This document shows, one piece after another, positions 18,081-27,023 of a DNA stretch of 64,000 nucleotides (positions within the stretch are counted from its first letter, which is position 1; each line of letters begins with the position of its first letter). Location: positions 124,001 to 188,000 of the forward strand of contig NZ_JASNRC010000006.1 of NCBI RefSeq assembly GCF_030411995.1, read 5' to 3'. This DNA is from Massilia sp. YIM B02769 (GTDB lineage Bacteria; Pseudomonadota; Gammaproteobacteria; Burkholderiales; Burkholderiaceae_D). The translations under genes and the position numbers were made by a program. A model generated the notes under the pieces. It did not search any database. It was not told where the DNA came from and saw only the letters and a program-made list of their open reading frames with translations.

Positions 18081-19970
18081 TCACACCTCGTCCAGCGACT
18101 TCCCGGCCAGCGCGCTGCGCACGCTCTTGTCCATGCGGCGCGCGGCGAATTCCTCGGTGCCGTGCGCCAGCGCCTGAACCGCGTCGTGCAAGCCATTCTG
18201 GCGCAGACCCGGCTCGATCGACGCATCGTTCGAACGATGCACCGCGTCACGCACGCCCTGCACCAGTTTCGCCACCGCGTCCTGCTCTTCGGCGCTGAGC
18301 AAATCGGCATCCGAATCCAGCGCCGACTGCGTCGCCAGCAGGATGCGCTCGGCCTCGACCTGCTCTTCGCGCAGCGCGCGCATCTGCATGTCGACCTGCG
18401 CCGAGCTGTACGAATCCTGCAGCATGCGCGCCACTTCGTCGTCGCCCAGGCCGTAGGACGGCTTGACCGTGATCGAGGCTTCCACACCCGAACGCGTCTC
18501 GCGCGCCGACACCGACAGCAGCCCGTCCGCATCGACCTGGTAGGTCACGCGGATACGCGCAGCACCGGCCGCCATCGGCGGAATGCCGCGCAGCTCGAAG
18601 CGCGCCAGCGAGCGGCAATCCGACACCAGCTCGCGCTCGCCCTGCACCACGTGCACCGCGAGGGCCGTCTGGCCATCCTTGAAGGTCGTGAACTCCTGCG
18701 CACGCGCGCACGGGATCGTCGAATTACGCGGAATGATCTTCTCGACCAGGCCGCCCATGGTCTCGATGCCCAGCGACAGCGGGGTCACGTCCAGCAGCAG
18801 CCAGTCGTCGCCTTCGGCGCGGTTACCGGCCAGCAAGTTGGCCTGGATCGCGGCGCCCAGCGCCACCACCTTGTCCGGGTCAATATTCGCGTGCGGGATG
18901 GTGTGGAAGTAGTCGCCCACGGCGCGGCGCACGTGCGGCATGCGCGTCGCGCCGCCGACCATTACCACGCCATCGACGTCTTCGACCGACACGTTGGCAT
19001 CGCGCATGGCCTTGCGGATCGCGTTCATGGTTTTCGCCACCAGGTGCTTGGTGATCTCGGCAAACGTCGCCGCGGTGACGGTCACGTGCACGATCTCGCC
19101 CGAGTTCAGGATGGCGTCGACCGTGGTGTCGTCGTTGGTCGACAGCAGTTCCTTGGCCTGGCGCGCTTTTACCATCAGGGTGGCCGTGTCTTCGTCGGAC
19201 AGCGGCGCCAGCTTGGCCTGCTCGTTGATCCAGCAGAACAGGCGGTGGTCGAAGTCGTCGCCGCCCAGGGCCGAGTCGCCGCCGGTGGACAGCACTTCGA
19301 ATACGCCTTTCGAGAGCTTCAGGATCGAGATGTCGAAGGTGCCGCCGCCCAGGTCGTAGACGGCGTAGATGCCTTCCTTGCCGTGGTCCAGGCCGTAGGC
19401 GATGGCGGCGGCGGTCGGTTCGGACAGCAGGCGCAGCACGTTCAGGCCGGCCAGCTGGGCCGCGTCCTTGGTCGCCTGGCGCTGGGCGTCGTCGAAGTAG
19501 GCGGGCACGGTGATGACCGCGCCGACCAGCTCGTCGCCGAGCGAATCCTCGGCGCGCTGGCGCAGCGTGGCCAGGATCTGGGCCGAGGTCTCGACCGGGC
19601 TTTTCACGCCGGCCACGGTCTTGATCTGGACCATGCCTTCGCCATCGACGAAATCGTAAGGGAGGTTCTCGGCGTGGGCGATGTCCTTCAGCCCGCGGCC
19701 CATGAAGCGCTTCACCGAGACCACGGTGTTCTTCGGATCGACCGTCTGGTGGGCGCGCGCCTTGTGGCCGATGTGGGCGTGGCCGTTCGGCAGGTAACGC
19801 ACGATCGATGGCAGCAAGGCGCGGCCGTCTTCGTCGCTCAGCACTTCGGGGCTGCCGCTGCGCACCGTGGCGACGAGCGAATTGGTGGTGCCCAGGTCGA
19901 TGCCCACCGCCAGCCGGTGCTGGTGCGGCGCGGTCGACATGCCGGGTTCGGAAATCTGCAAAAGTGCCAT
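18081..19970 (-). CDS. hscA: Hsp70-type chaperone of Fe-S assembly, HscA
   Basis: This ATPase works with HscB to release clusters from the scaffold IscU. The 629-residue protein has the Hsp70 nucleotide-binding motifs [43 protein letters not shown] in pattern, and [16 protein letters not shown], followed by the substrate-binding half with [14 protein letters not shown]. The length fits HscA (about 616-620) rather than DnaK. It lies in the isc operon with REPIN-like elements on both sides. Confidence 0.96.
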   Translation of the reverse strand: MALLQISEPGMSTAPHQHRLAVGIDLGTTNSLVATVRSGSPEVLSDEDGRALLPSIVRYLPNGHAHIGHKARAHQTVDPKNTVVSVKRFMGRGLKDIAHAENLPYDFVDGEGMVQIKTVAGVKSPVETSAQILATLRQRAEDSLGDELVGAVITVPAYFDDAQRQATKDAAQLAGLNVLRLLSEPTAAAIAYGLDHGKEGIYAVYDLGGGTFDISILKLSKGVFEVLSTGGDSALGGDDFDHRLFCWINEQAKLAPLSDEDTATLMVKARQAKELLSTNDDTTVDAILNSGEIVHVTVTAATFAEITKHLVAKTMNAIRKAMRDANVSVEDVDGVVMVGGATRMPHVRRAVGDYFHTIPHANIDPDKVVALGAAIQANLLAGNRAEGDDWLLLDVTPLSLGIETMGGLVEKIIPRNSTIPCARAQEFTTFKDGQTALAVHVVQGERELVSDCRSLARFELRGIPPMAAGAARIRVTYQVDADGLLSVSARETRSGVEASITVKPSYGLGDDEVARMLQDSYSSAQVDMQMRALREEQVEAERILLATQSALDSDADLLSAEEQDAVAKLVQGVRDAVHRSNDASIEPGLRQNGLHDAVQALAHGTEEFAARRMDKSVRSALAGKSLDEV

Positions 19971-20039
19971 TGTGTGTTACCTGGTTGTTATTCTTGGGGT
20001 GCGTGACCGCTGCCGCCAACGTCTGCGCGGCCTGGGTTT

Positions 20040-20182
20040 CGTACGGTGGGCACCCCGTGCCCACGCGGATGCATGCGTCGCGTTGACGCTCCTTGAGCCG
20101 CAAACTCTGCGCAGCGTCAGCATGTGAAAGTGAGCAGCGTTAGCGCATCGTTCCGCGTGGGCACGGAGTGCCCACCGTACGG
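20040..20182. repeat. REPIN-like element between hscB and hscA
   Basis: Palindromes at 20040-20068 and 20153-20182, heads outward, with an 84-bp spacer that matches the 17901-18044 element in opposite orientation. The two are therefore copies of one mobile unit of about 143 bp inserted on either side of hscA. Confidence 0.85.
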
Positions 20183-20234
20183 TCGAGTGTGCGGCCAATT
20201 CATTCGTTACGAAATTCACCCGCCCATTGTACTA

Positions 20235-20256
20235 GTGGGCGGCATTTGCCGCCCAC
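20235..20256. repeat. Hairpin, variant REP stem
   Basis: A perfect inverted repeat GTGGGCGGCA/TGCCGCCCAC with a two-base loop lies about 30 bp after the hscB stop. The outer stem (GTGGGC/GCCCAC) matches the REP family but the head is absent. It may be a headless REP or an intra-operon attenuator. Confidence 0.5.
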
Positions 20257-20287
20257 CTCATATCCCTCCGGCGCCGCGCGCCGGCAC

Positions 20288-20803
20288 TCACGCCTCGATC
20301 GCCTCGAACGCGTACTGCACTTCGTCGCCGAACTTGTCGAGGAACATCAGCGCGCGCACGCCTTCGGCCGCCTTCTGGAATTCCCCGCCATCAATCTGCG
20401 CGCCCACCTGCGCCAGCATGCTCTTGCGTTCGCCGCGCACCTGGGCATCGAGTTCATCCAATGCCGAGGCGTCCTTCGCCGCGCGCGCATCGCCCAGCGC
20501 TTCGCGCCATTCCATCTGCTGCATCAGGAAAGCCATCGGCATCGCCGTGTTCGACTCGGTCTGCAAGTCGACGCCGTTCAGCTCGATCAGATACTGGGCG
20601 CGCTTCTGCGGGTTCTTCAGCGTTTGGTAGGCCTCGTTGGCGCGGGTGGCCCACTGCATGGCAACGCGCTTTTCGGCGTCGGTGGCGTTCACGAAACGAT
20701 CCGGGTGCACGCGGCCCTGCACTTCGCGGTAGGCCGCATCCAGCGCATCCAGGTCGACGTCGAAGCGCGCCGGCAGCTGGAACAGCTCGAAATGGTTCTG
20801 CAT
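20288..20803 (-). CDS. hscB: J-domain co-chaperone HscB
   Basis: HscB delivers IscU to HscA and stimulates its ATPase. The 171-residue protein has the J-domain with HPDRF (about residues 43-47) and the C-terminal three-helix region with LIELNGVDLQTESNTAMPMAFLMQQMEWREAL. The ATG at 20801-20803 gives the usual N-terminus MQNHFELFQLP and places the start 6 bp after the iscA stop. Confidence 0.95.
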   Translation of the reverse strand: MQNHFELFQLPARFDVDLDALDAAYREVQGRVHPDRFVNATDAEKRVAMQWATRANEAYQTLKNPQKRAQYLIELNGVDLQTESNTAMPMAFLMQQMEWREALGDARAAKDASALDELDAQVRGERKSMLAQVGAQIDGGEFQKAAEGVRALMFLDKFGDEVQYAFEAIEA

Positions 20804-20808
20804 CAGCG

Positions 20809-21132
20809 TCAGATACGGAAGCTCTCGCCGCAACCGCAATTGTCCTTGACGTTCGGGTTGTTGAAGCGGAAGCCTTCGTTCAGGCCCTCGCGGGCGAAGT
20901 CGAGTTCGGTGCCGTCGATGTAGGGCAGGCTTTTCGGGTCGACGAAGACCTTCACGCCGAACGACTCGAAGACATTGTCCTCGTCCGCCGCCTCGTCGAC
21001 ATACTCCAGCTTGTAGGCCAGGCCGGAGCAGCCGGTGGTGCGCACGCCGAAACGCAGCCCGAGGCCCTTGCCGCGGCGCTCGATGTAGCGGTTGACGTGC
21101 TTCGCCGCTTTTTCGGTCAGTGTGATTGCCAT
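20809..21132 (-). CDS. iscA: A-type Fe-S carrier IscA
   Basis: This carrier transfers clusters from the scaffold to target proteins. The 107-residue protein has the three conserved cysteines, one in [13 protein letters not shown] and two in the C-terminal NCGCGESF. It lies between iscU and hscB in the isc operon. Confidence 0.96.
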   Translation of the reverse strand: MAITLTEKAAKHVNRYIERRGKGLGLRFGVRTTGCSGLAYKLEYVDEAADEDNVFESFGVKVFVDPKSLPYIDGTELDFAREGLNEGFRFNNPNVKDNCGCGESFRI

Positions 21133-21160
21133 GTGGTTCCTCCAGCTAGTTCTACTGTGC

Positions 21161-21547
21161 TTACGCGGTCGGGTGCTTGGTCTTGTAGTCGGCGACGGCG
21201 GCCTTGATCGCGTCTTCGGCCAGGATCGAGCAGTGGATCTTGACTGGCGGCAGCGCGAGTTCTTCGGCGATCTGGGTGTTCTTGATTGCCAGCGCTTCGT
21301 CCAGGCTCTTGCCCTTGACCCATTCAGTCACCAGCGAGCTCGATGCGATGGCCGAACCGCAGCCATAGGTCTTGAACTTCGCGTCTTCGATCAGGCCCTG
21401 CTCGTTGACCTTGATCTGCAGCTTCATCACGTCGCCGCAGGCCGGGGCGCCGACCATGCCGGTGCCGACCGATTCGTCGCCCTTTTCAAAGGCGCCGACG
21501 TTGCGCGGGTTTTCGTAGTGGTCGAGTACTTTGTCCGAATATGCCAT
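21161..21547 (-). CDS. iscU: Fe-S cluster scaffold IscU
   Basis: Clusters are built on this 128-residue scaffold. The three ligand cysteines are visible in [22 protein letters not shown] and HCSILAEDA, and the HscA-binding LPPVK motif is present just before the last cysteine. The gene is 36 bp after iscS. Confidence 0.97.
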   Translation of the reverse strand: MAYSDKVLDHYENPRNVGAFEKGDESVGTGMVGAPACGDVMKLQIKVNEQGLIEDAKFKTYGCGSAIASSSLVTEWVKGKSLDEALAIKNTQIAEELALPPVKIHCSILAEDAIKAAVADYKTKHPTA

Positions 21548-21583
21548 GGTGTTGCTCCTAGATTCTTTGAATGCGTTTCTAAA

Positions 21584-22840
21584 TTAGTGTGCGGCCCACT
21601 GGATCGAGTTCAGGTCGATACCATCTTTAAACATATCCCACAAAGGCGACAGTTCGCGCAGCTTGCCGACCTTTGACTTCAGCAGTTCGATCGCGAAGTC
21701 GATGTCTTCCTCGGTAGTGAAGCGGCCGATGGTGAAGCGGATCGAGCTGTGCGCCAGTTCGTCGCTGCGGCCCAGGGCGCGCAGCACGTAGGACGGTTCC
21801 AGCGAGGCCGAGGTGCAGGCCGAACCCGACGAGACGGCCAGGTCCTTGATCGCCATGATCAGCGACTCGCCTTCGACGTAGTTGAACGAGACGTTCAGGT
21901 TGTGCGGCACGCGGTTGTCCATGTCGCCGTTGATGTAGACCTCTTCGATCTCCAGCAGGCCCTTGGCGAGGCGGTCGCGCAGCGCCTTCACGCGGGTCAG
22001 CTCGGCGTCCATCTCTTCTTTCGCGAGACGGAAGGCTTCGCCCATGCCGACGATCTGGTGGGTCGGCAGCGTGCCCGAACGCAGGCCGCGCTCGTGGCCG
22101 CCGCCGTGCATCTGCGCTTCCAGGCGCACGCGCGGCTTGCGGCGCACGTACAGGGCGCCCACACCCTTCGGTCCGTAGGTCTTGTGCGCGGTAAAGGTCA
22201 TCAGGTCGCACTTGGTCTTTTCGAGGTTGATCTCGACCTTGCCCGTCGCTTGCGCGGCGTCGCAGTGGAAGATAATGCCTTTCGAGCGGCACAGTTCGCC
22301 GATGGCGTCGATCGGCTGGATCACGCCGATCTCGTTATTCACCAGCATCACCGAGACCAGGATGGTGTCCGGACGGATCGCCGCTTCGAGCTGCTCGACG
22401 GTGATCAGGCCATTGTCCTGCGGCTCGAGGTAGGTGGCTTCGAAGCCCTGGCGTTCCAGTTCGCGCACGGTATCGAGCACCGCCTTGTGTTCGGTCTTGA
22501 CGGTGATGATGTGCTTGCCCTTCGTTTTATAGAAGTTGGCAGCGCCCTTCAGGGCCAGGTTGTTCGACTCGGTGGCGCCGGAGGTCCAGATGATTTCGCG
22601 CGGATCGGCGCCGACCAGGGCCGCCACGTGGGCGCGCGCTTCCTCGACCGCCGCTTCCGCGGTCCAGCCGTACATGTGGCTGCGCGATGCCGGATTGCCG
22701 AACTGCTCGCGCAGGTAGGGAATCATCTTGTCGGCAACGCGAGGATCGATCGGCGTGGTGGCCGAGTAATCCATGTAGATCGGGAAATGCGGCGCAGTCA
22801 CGAAGCTCTGCTCGATTTGTTTGTCCAAAGGCGCGTTCAT
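21584..22840 (-). CDS. iscS: Cysteine desulfurase IscS
   Basis: This PLP enzyme takes sulfur from cysteine and feeds IscU, and probably also tRNA thiolation. The 418-residue protein is slightly longer than the usual 404, with a 14-residue N-terminal extension before [17 protein letters not shown]. The PLP lysine is in [11 protein letters not shown] and the persulfide cysteine in [16 protein letters not shown]. It lies between iscR and iscU. Confidence 0.97.
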   Translation of the reverse strand: MNAPLDKQIEQSFVTAPHFPIYMDYSATTPIDPRVADKMIPYLREQFGNPASRSHMYGWTAEAAVEEARAHVAALVGADPREIIWTSGATESNNLALKGAANFYKTKGKHIITVKTEHKAVLDTVRELERQGFEATYLEPQDNGLITVEQLEAAIRPDTILVSVMLVNNEIGVIQPIDAIGELCRSKGIIFHCDAAQATGKVEINLEKTKCDLMTFTAHKTYGPKGVGALYVRRKPRVRLEAQMHGGGHERGLRSGTLPTHQIVGMGEAFRLAKEEMDAELTRVKALRDRLAKGLLEIEEVYINGDMDNRVPHNLNVSFNYVEGESLIMAIKDLAVSSGSACTSASLEPSYVLRALGRSDELAHSSIRFTIGRFTTEEDIDFAIELLKSKVGKLRELSPLWDMFKDGIDLNSIQWAAH

Positions 22841-22909
22841 CAGTTCACTCCAGTTTGCTTTGCTTCAGTTTTATTCGGTGTTGCCGGGTTAAGCGCAGTG
22901 CGGCTTGAT

Positions 22910-23383
22910 TCACTGTGCCGCGGCAGCGGCGGCGCGGTGCACCACCACGACGTTTTGTTCTTTCTGCTTTTGCTGGTCGACCAGGTCTTGCAGGGAAACC
23001 GAGTCCAGGTAATCGACCATCTTGGCGTTCAGCGTGGTCCACAGCTCGTGCGTCATGCAGCGCGTGCCGGCGGCGGCGTCCGCCCCGTGGCAATTTTCCT
23101 TGCCGCCGCACTGCGTGGCATCGAGCGGCTCGTCGACCGCGATGATGATGTCGGCCACCGTCACTTTTTCGGCCGGACGGGCCAGGCTGTAGCCACCGCC
23201 CGGACCACGGATCGACTCGACGATCTCGTGGCGGCGCAGCTTGCCGAACAGCTGCTCCAGGTAAGACAGCGAAATGGCCTGGCGCTGGCTGATGCCCGAC
23301 AGCGTGACCGGACCATTGCCCTGGCGCAGGGCAAGGTCGATCATCGCGGTAACAGCAAAACGGCCTTTGGTGGTCAGACGCAT
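22910..23383 (-). CDS. iscR: Rrf2-family Fe-S regulator IscR
   Basis: IscR senses the Fe-S status of the cell and represses its own operon when holding a 2Fe-2S cluster. The 157-residue protein has the Rrf2 winged helix (MRLTTKGRFAVTAMIDLAL ... ISLSYLEQLFGKLRR ... IRGPGGGYSLAR) and the cluster ligands C92, C98, C109 and H112. The spacing between the second and third cysteines is 10 residues, against 5 in E. coli IscR. The ATG at 23381-23383 is chosen by family alignment; a longer in-frame start adds an AT-rich leader. It heads the isc operon. Confidence 0.95.
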   Translation of the reverse strand: MRLTTKGRFAVTAMIDLALRQGNGPVTLSGISQRQAISLSYLEQLFGKLRRHEIVESIRGPGGGYSLARPAEKVTVADIIIAVDEPLDATQCGGKENCHGADAAAGTRCMTHELWTTLNAKMVDYLDSVSLQDLVDQQKQKEQNVVVVHRAAAAAAQ

Positions 23384-23469
23384 CACAACCCCGGTTAATG
23401 TTAAAATATTGCTCTTGTTCACTAATCGCGTTGGCGCACATCTTGTGGATGCTGCCGGTTAAAAACCGG

Positions 23470-23519
23470 ATTAGTTGAACGATTTAGTCAAGTATAGCAA
23501 ATTCCGGGGGCCTTGTCTT
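23470..23519 (-). promoter_or_regulatory. isc promoter with IscR type 1-like operator
   Basis: On the minus strand the sequence at 23470-23495 reads ATACTTGACT, four A/T-rich bases, then CGTTCAACTAAT, close to the IscR type 1 palindrome (ATA-YY-GACT ... AGTC-RR-TAT). It overlaps a TATACT -10 (23491-23496) that has an extended TGC and, 17 bases upstream, AAGACA as -35 (23514-23519). This fits autorepression by holo-IscR. Confidence 0.6.
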
Positions 23520-23581
23520 GGCGCCCCCAAAAACCGCCAGCGCCCGATCCGTGGCGCATCCGACCCAGCCAGCGGCCGCAA

Positions 23582-23603
23582 CCGTAGGGTGGACAGCTCC
23601 ACC
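23582..23603 (+). repeat. Degenerate REP remnant
   Basis: A GTAGGG head is followed by an imperfect stem (GGTGGA/TCCACC). A CTGCCCACGCGGT fragment like a REP tail lies further on near 23634. The 306-bp gap 23384-23689 otherwise holds only the isc promoter. Confidence 0.45.
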
Positions 23604-23689
23604 GCCAACACCAGATCATCCGCTCCGTATGCGCTGCCCACGCGGTGATACGCGACGTAATCCTGTCGCGCCCGCACCGACACCCACGA

Positions 23690-24460
23690 TCACCGTCTGC
23701 GCAACAGTTGCATCGGCCCGAACAAGTCCTGCATTGTTTGATTGGCAATAAAAGTAAGGTTATAAGGATGCTCCGCCACCGCCTGCGCAAACCTCCCCGT
23801 CTCCGGCAATTTCCTCAACTCCTCCGCAATCTTCCCCCACAACACCAGCGTCGGCGCCGCCGCCTGTTCGGCCAGCACCGCCAGCACCACTTGCAGGAAG
23901 GGCAACCAGGCCCGCGCATCGACCACCGGCTTCACATGCGACCGGAACACCAGCGACGCATTCAGCAACAGGAAGCCCTCGGCCGTCAGATTCGCCTGCA
24001 GTTCCGCTAGCGTGCGGATCGACCCGTTCGTCAACGCATTCGCCGCCACCGGCGCCATCGCCTCGCCGCCGGTCGCCTCCGCCTGCAACTGCCCATCCGC
24101 CACCAGCAGCATCTTCATGAAGTTGCGCAGCGAGGTCGCCCGGTTCACCGGCTTCGACAAACCACTGTCACTCCACAGCGCACCGACCGCGCCATCCATG
24201 AAGCAGACCCCGGTCGCGCTCTCGGCGCGCGGATACGGCCCCTCCCCCACCAGCACGTAGCGCACCCGCTGCAAAGGCTGGGCGAAGGCGGCGAATAACC
24301 GGCCCTCGGTCGGCAGGTAATTGTCGATGGCCAGCGCCGGCAGATAGCCCGGGTTCGCACGCGCCACCGCCTCCAGGCCGCGCAGCAGATGCGGGCGCCA
24401 GGAGGCATCGGCAAGGTCGAGGGCGGCAAGAATGTCTTCTGGGATGGTGATGTCGGTCAT
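23690..24460 (-). CDS. UNG-family uracil-DNA glycosylase homologue with altered active site
   Basis: The 256-residue protein aligns by motif with family 1 uracil-DNA glycosylases: VLVGEGPYPRAESATGVCF for the GQDPYH loop, GFLLLNASLVF for LLLNxxLTV, LVLWGKIAEEL, and AEHPYNLTF for the HPSPLS loop. Key residues differ: the water-activating Asp of GQDPYH is Gly (G74), its His is Pro (P77), and HPSPLS is HPYNLT. Classical uracil excision is therefore doubtful. The ATG at 24458-24460 is chosen because a longer start would almost meet the divergent CBS gene. It may be a DNA-binding protein, a glycosylase with different chemistry, or a decayed paralogue. Confidence 0.75.
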   Translation of the reverse strand: MTDITIPEDILAALDLADASWRPHLLRGLEAVARANPGYLPALAIDNYLPTEGRLFAAFAQPLQRVRYVLVGEGPYPRAESATGVCFMDGAVGALWSDSGLSKPVNRATSLRNFMKMLLVADGQLQAEATGGEAMAPVAANALTNGSIRTLAELQANLTAEGFLLLNASLVFRSHVKPVVDARAWLPFLQVVLAVLAEQAAAPTLVLWGKIAEELRKLPETGRFAQAVAEHPYNLTFIANQTMQDLFGPMQLLRRR

Positions 24461-24626
24461 GGTCAGGGAGCGCGGAAAAAGGAAGCGGATTGTAGCCCAG
24501 CCCGGATGCACGGGGCGCCAGGCCGGGCCGTGATTCCACGCTTCAATCTGGCGCAGCGTCGCGCCGATTGAAGGCAGGATGTCTTCACTGCGGCCTGGCC
24601 GGTCAACCTTCAACAGGAGCTCGAGG

Positions 24627-25058
24627 ATGCAAACGATTCAAGAGGTGATGACGCGCGACGTGCAAACCATTTCCACGCAAGACACCGTGCAGCGCGCGGC
24701 CCAGCTCATGGACGAGCTGAACGTGGGTGCGATTCCGGTAGTGGATGACAGCAAACTGATCGGCATGATCACCGACCGCGACATCACCGTGCGCTCGGTC
24801 GCCGTCGGCCAGGACCCGACGAGCACCCGCGTCGGCGACGTGATGAGCACCGACGTGCGCACCTGCACCGTCGACCAGGGCGTGGAAGACGTGCTGGCGC
24901 AGATGGCGGACGTGCAGATCCGGCGCGTGCCGGTGGTCGACGACAACGGCCAGGTGATCGGCATCGTGTCGCTGGGCGACGTGGTGACCAAGGCGCCGGT
25001 CGAGGTCGAGCAGACGCTGGACGAGATTTCGACGCCGTCGGAGCCGGACCGGTCTTGA
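24627..25058 (+). CDS. Tandem CBS-domain protein
   Basis: The 143-residue protein is two CBS domains in tandem (Bateman module), MQTIQEVMTRDVQTISTQDTV and VGDVMSTDVRTCTVDQGVEDVL in pattern, each followed by a GxIPVVD/RRVPVVDDNGQVIGIVS strand. Such stand-alone pairs bind adenine nucleotides or similar ligands and usually regulate partners. An AGGAG Shine-Dalgarno lies 9 bp before the ATG at 24627. It is transcribed away from the UNG-like gene. The partner is unknown. Confidence 0.9.
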   Translation: MQTIQEVMTRDVQTISTQDTVQRAAQLMDELNVGAIPVVDDSKLIGMITDRDITVRSVAVGQDPTSTRVGDVMSTDVRTCTVDQGVEDVLAQMADVQIRRVPVVDDNGQVIGIVSLGDVVTKAPVEVEQTLDEISTPSEPDRS

Positions 25059-25144
25059 TCGGGTTTGATCCGGTTCGGTCCGATCGTGATTCGGTCGCGA
25101 TCGGATGGCGGGGCGTGCGGGGCGTGCGGGGCGGCGCAAGCGGC

Positions 25145-25261
25145 AGCGATCGACGCGTGGATGGCGGCGCGCGTGGGGCGGCGCCGGCGGTAGCGATCGA
25201 CGCGTGGGCGGCGCCAGCGGCGACGATGATCATCGTGCCGGGTGGAGCCGACCACCCTACC
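25145..25261. repeat. Imperfect GC-rich direct repeat and REP-like hairpin
   Basis: The gap 25059-25263 has two copies of GCGATCGACGCGTGG (near 25147 and 25194), each followed by a GGCGGCGC-rich stretch, then a hairpin at 25238-25261 (GGGTGGAGCCGACCACCCTACC) that resembles a degraded REP with the head on the right. It lies 3 bp from the maiA stop codon and may end that transcript. No gene is seen. Confidence 0.45.
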
Positions 25262-25263
25262 GG

Positions 25264-25908
25264 TTACTCCGCGTCGGGTTGCTTCGACGGATGCGCGGCG
25301 TCGAAGGCCGGCAGCTCGATGCAGTGGGCATGGATGCGCGCGATGTTCGGGTAATCGTTCACATCGATGCCGAAGCGCTGGGCATTGAAGACCTGCGGCA
25401 CCAGGAAGCAATCGGCCATGGTCGGCGAGGCGCCGTGGCTGAAGGGGCCGGCGGCCGGGTCGCGCGCCAGGTGGGCTTCGAGGCCTGCCAGACCTTCGCG
25501 GATCCAGTGCTGGATCCACTCGGTCTTGGCTTCCTCGCTCAGTTTCAGCTCGCCCACCAGGTGGCGCAGCACGCGCAGGTTGTTCAGGGGATGGATGTCG
25601 CAGGCGATGATCTGCGCCAGCTCGCGCACGCGGGCGCGGCCCGGGGCGTCGCTCGGCATCAGCGGCACGGCCGGGAAGCGCTCATCCAGATACTCGATGA
25701 TCGCCATCGACTGGGTCAGCGTGATGCGGTCGTCCTGGAAGGCCGGCACCAGGCCGCTCGGATTGATCTTGCGGTATTCCTCCTGGCGCTGCTGGCCGCC
25801 ATCCTTCAGCAGGTGCACCGGCACCGCATCGTAGGTCAGGCCCTTCAGGTTCAGCGCGATCCGCACCCGGTAGGCTGCCGAGCTGCGGAAATACGTATAG
25901 AGCTTCAT
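25264..25908 (-). CDS. maiA: Maleylacetoacetate isomerase (zeta-class GST)
   Basis: This glutathione-dependent enzyme isomerises maleylacetoacetate to fumarylacetoacetate in tyrosine/homogentisate breakdown, or maleylpyruvate in gentisate breakdown. The 214-residue protein has the zeta GST N-terminal motif FRSSAAYRVRIALNLKGL (residues 6-23), where the family SSC is SSA, then the thioredoxin-fold INPSGLVPAFQDD, and C-terminal HPLNNLRVLRHLV. It overlaps the FAH gene by 4 bp. The homogentisate or gentisate dioxygenase is not in the window. Confidence 0.9.
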   Translation of the reverse strand: MKLYTYFRSSAAYRVRIALNLKGLTYDAVPVHLLKDGGQQRQEEYRKINPSGLVPAFQDDRITLTQSMAIIEYLDERFPAVPLMPSDAPGRARVRELAQIIACDIHPLNNLRVLRHLVGELKLSEEAKTEWIQHWIREGLAGLEAHLARDPAAGPFSHGASPTMADCFLVPQVFNAQRFGIDVNDYPNIARIHAHCIELPAFDAAHPSKQPDAE

Positions 25909-26930
25909 TCCTTCCTCCCGTGATAATGCGCGACTTCATGGTCGATGGCGCCGAAGATACTGGCACCGGTGACGTCCAGCATTTCGATGCGCACGCTGTC
26001 GCCGAAGCGCAGGAACGGCGTTGTCGGCGCGCCGTGTTCGATGGTTTCGTACATCCGCACCTCGGCCAGGCAGCAGTAGCCCACGCCGCCGTTGGCGATG
26101 CTGGAACCGTGCAAATTGCCCTGCTTGTTCGACACCGTGCCGGAACCGATGATGCTGCCCGCGCCCAGTTCGCGCGTTTTGGCCGCGTGGGCGATCAATT
26201 GGGCGAAGCTGAAGGTCATGTCTTCGCCGGCGTTCGGCTTGCCGAAGAGTTGGTCGTTCAGGGTGACGCGCAGCGGCAGGTGCAGCTTGGAATCGACCCA
26301 GGCCTCGCCCAGTTCGTCCGGGGTGACGGCGACCGGAGAGAACGCACTGGCCGGCTTCGACTGGTAGAAGCCGAAACCCTTGGCCAGTTCGCCCGGAATC
26401 AGGTTGCGCAGCGAGACGTCGTTGACCAGCATGACCAGGCGGATCGACTTGGCGGCGTCTTCGACGCTGGCGCCCATCGGCACGTCGCCGGTGACGACCG
26501 CCACTTCGGCTTCGAGGTCGACGCCCCAGTCTTCCGACAGCACCGCGATCGGGTCGCAAGGGCCGATGAAGGCGTCGCCGCCGCCCTGGTACATCAGCGG
26601 GTCGGTGTAGAACGAAGCCGGCACCTCGGCATTGCGCGCCTTGCGCACCAGCTCGACGTGGTTGATGTAGGCCGAACCGTCGGCCCACTGATAGGCGCGC
26701 GGCAGCGGCGAGTGGCATTCCATCTCGATGAAGGAATCGGCCTGGCCGGCGGTGCCGTCGTTCAGCTGCTCGTAGACGGCCTGCAATTGCGGCACGCAAC
26801 GCTCCCAGTCGTCGAGCGCGGCTTGCAGGGTACGGGCGATGTCGGGGACGGCCTGGCAAGTGACCAGGTCGCGGCTGACGACCACCAGCGTGCCGTCGCG
26901 GCCGCCGGTTTTCAGAGTGGCGAGTTTCAT
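25905..26930 (-). CDS. Fumarylacetoacetate hydrolase family protein
   Basis: The 341-residue protein has an FAH C-terminal domain with the metal ligands in LEAEVAVVTGD and the conserved MLVNDVSLRN, plus GAGSIIGSGTVSN. It probably hydrolyses fumarylacetoacetate to fumarate and acetoacetate (or fumarylpyruvate), matching the isomerase gene that follows with a 4-bp overlap. It is shorter than the eukaryotic-type fumarylacetoacetase. A divergent LysR regulator starts 93 bp upstream. Confidence 0.9.
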   Translation of the reverse strand: MKLATLKTGGRDGTLVVVSRDLVTCQAVPDIARTLQAALDDWERCVPQLQAVYEQLNDGTAGQADSFIEMECHSPLPRAYQWADGSAYINHVELVRKARNAEVPASFYTDPLMYQGGGDAFIGPCDPIAVLSEDWGVDLEAEVAVVTGDVPMGASVEDAAKSIRLVMLVNDVSLRNLIPGELAKGFGFYQSKPASAFSPVAVTPDELGEAWVDSKLHLPLRVTLNDQLFGKPNAGEDMTFSFAQLIAHAAKTRELGAGSIIGSGTVSNKQGNLHGSSIANGGVGYCCLAEVRMYETIEHGAPTTPFLRFGDSVRIEMLDVTGASIFGAIDHEVAHYHGRKE

Positions 26931-27023
26931 GGCGTTCCTTTGTTGTGCATAGTTGCCGCCATTAAAGATGAAAACGGACTATCATACAAACAATATTTTC
27001 CGGCTCATTTATCGGATTATCTT

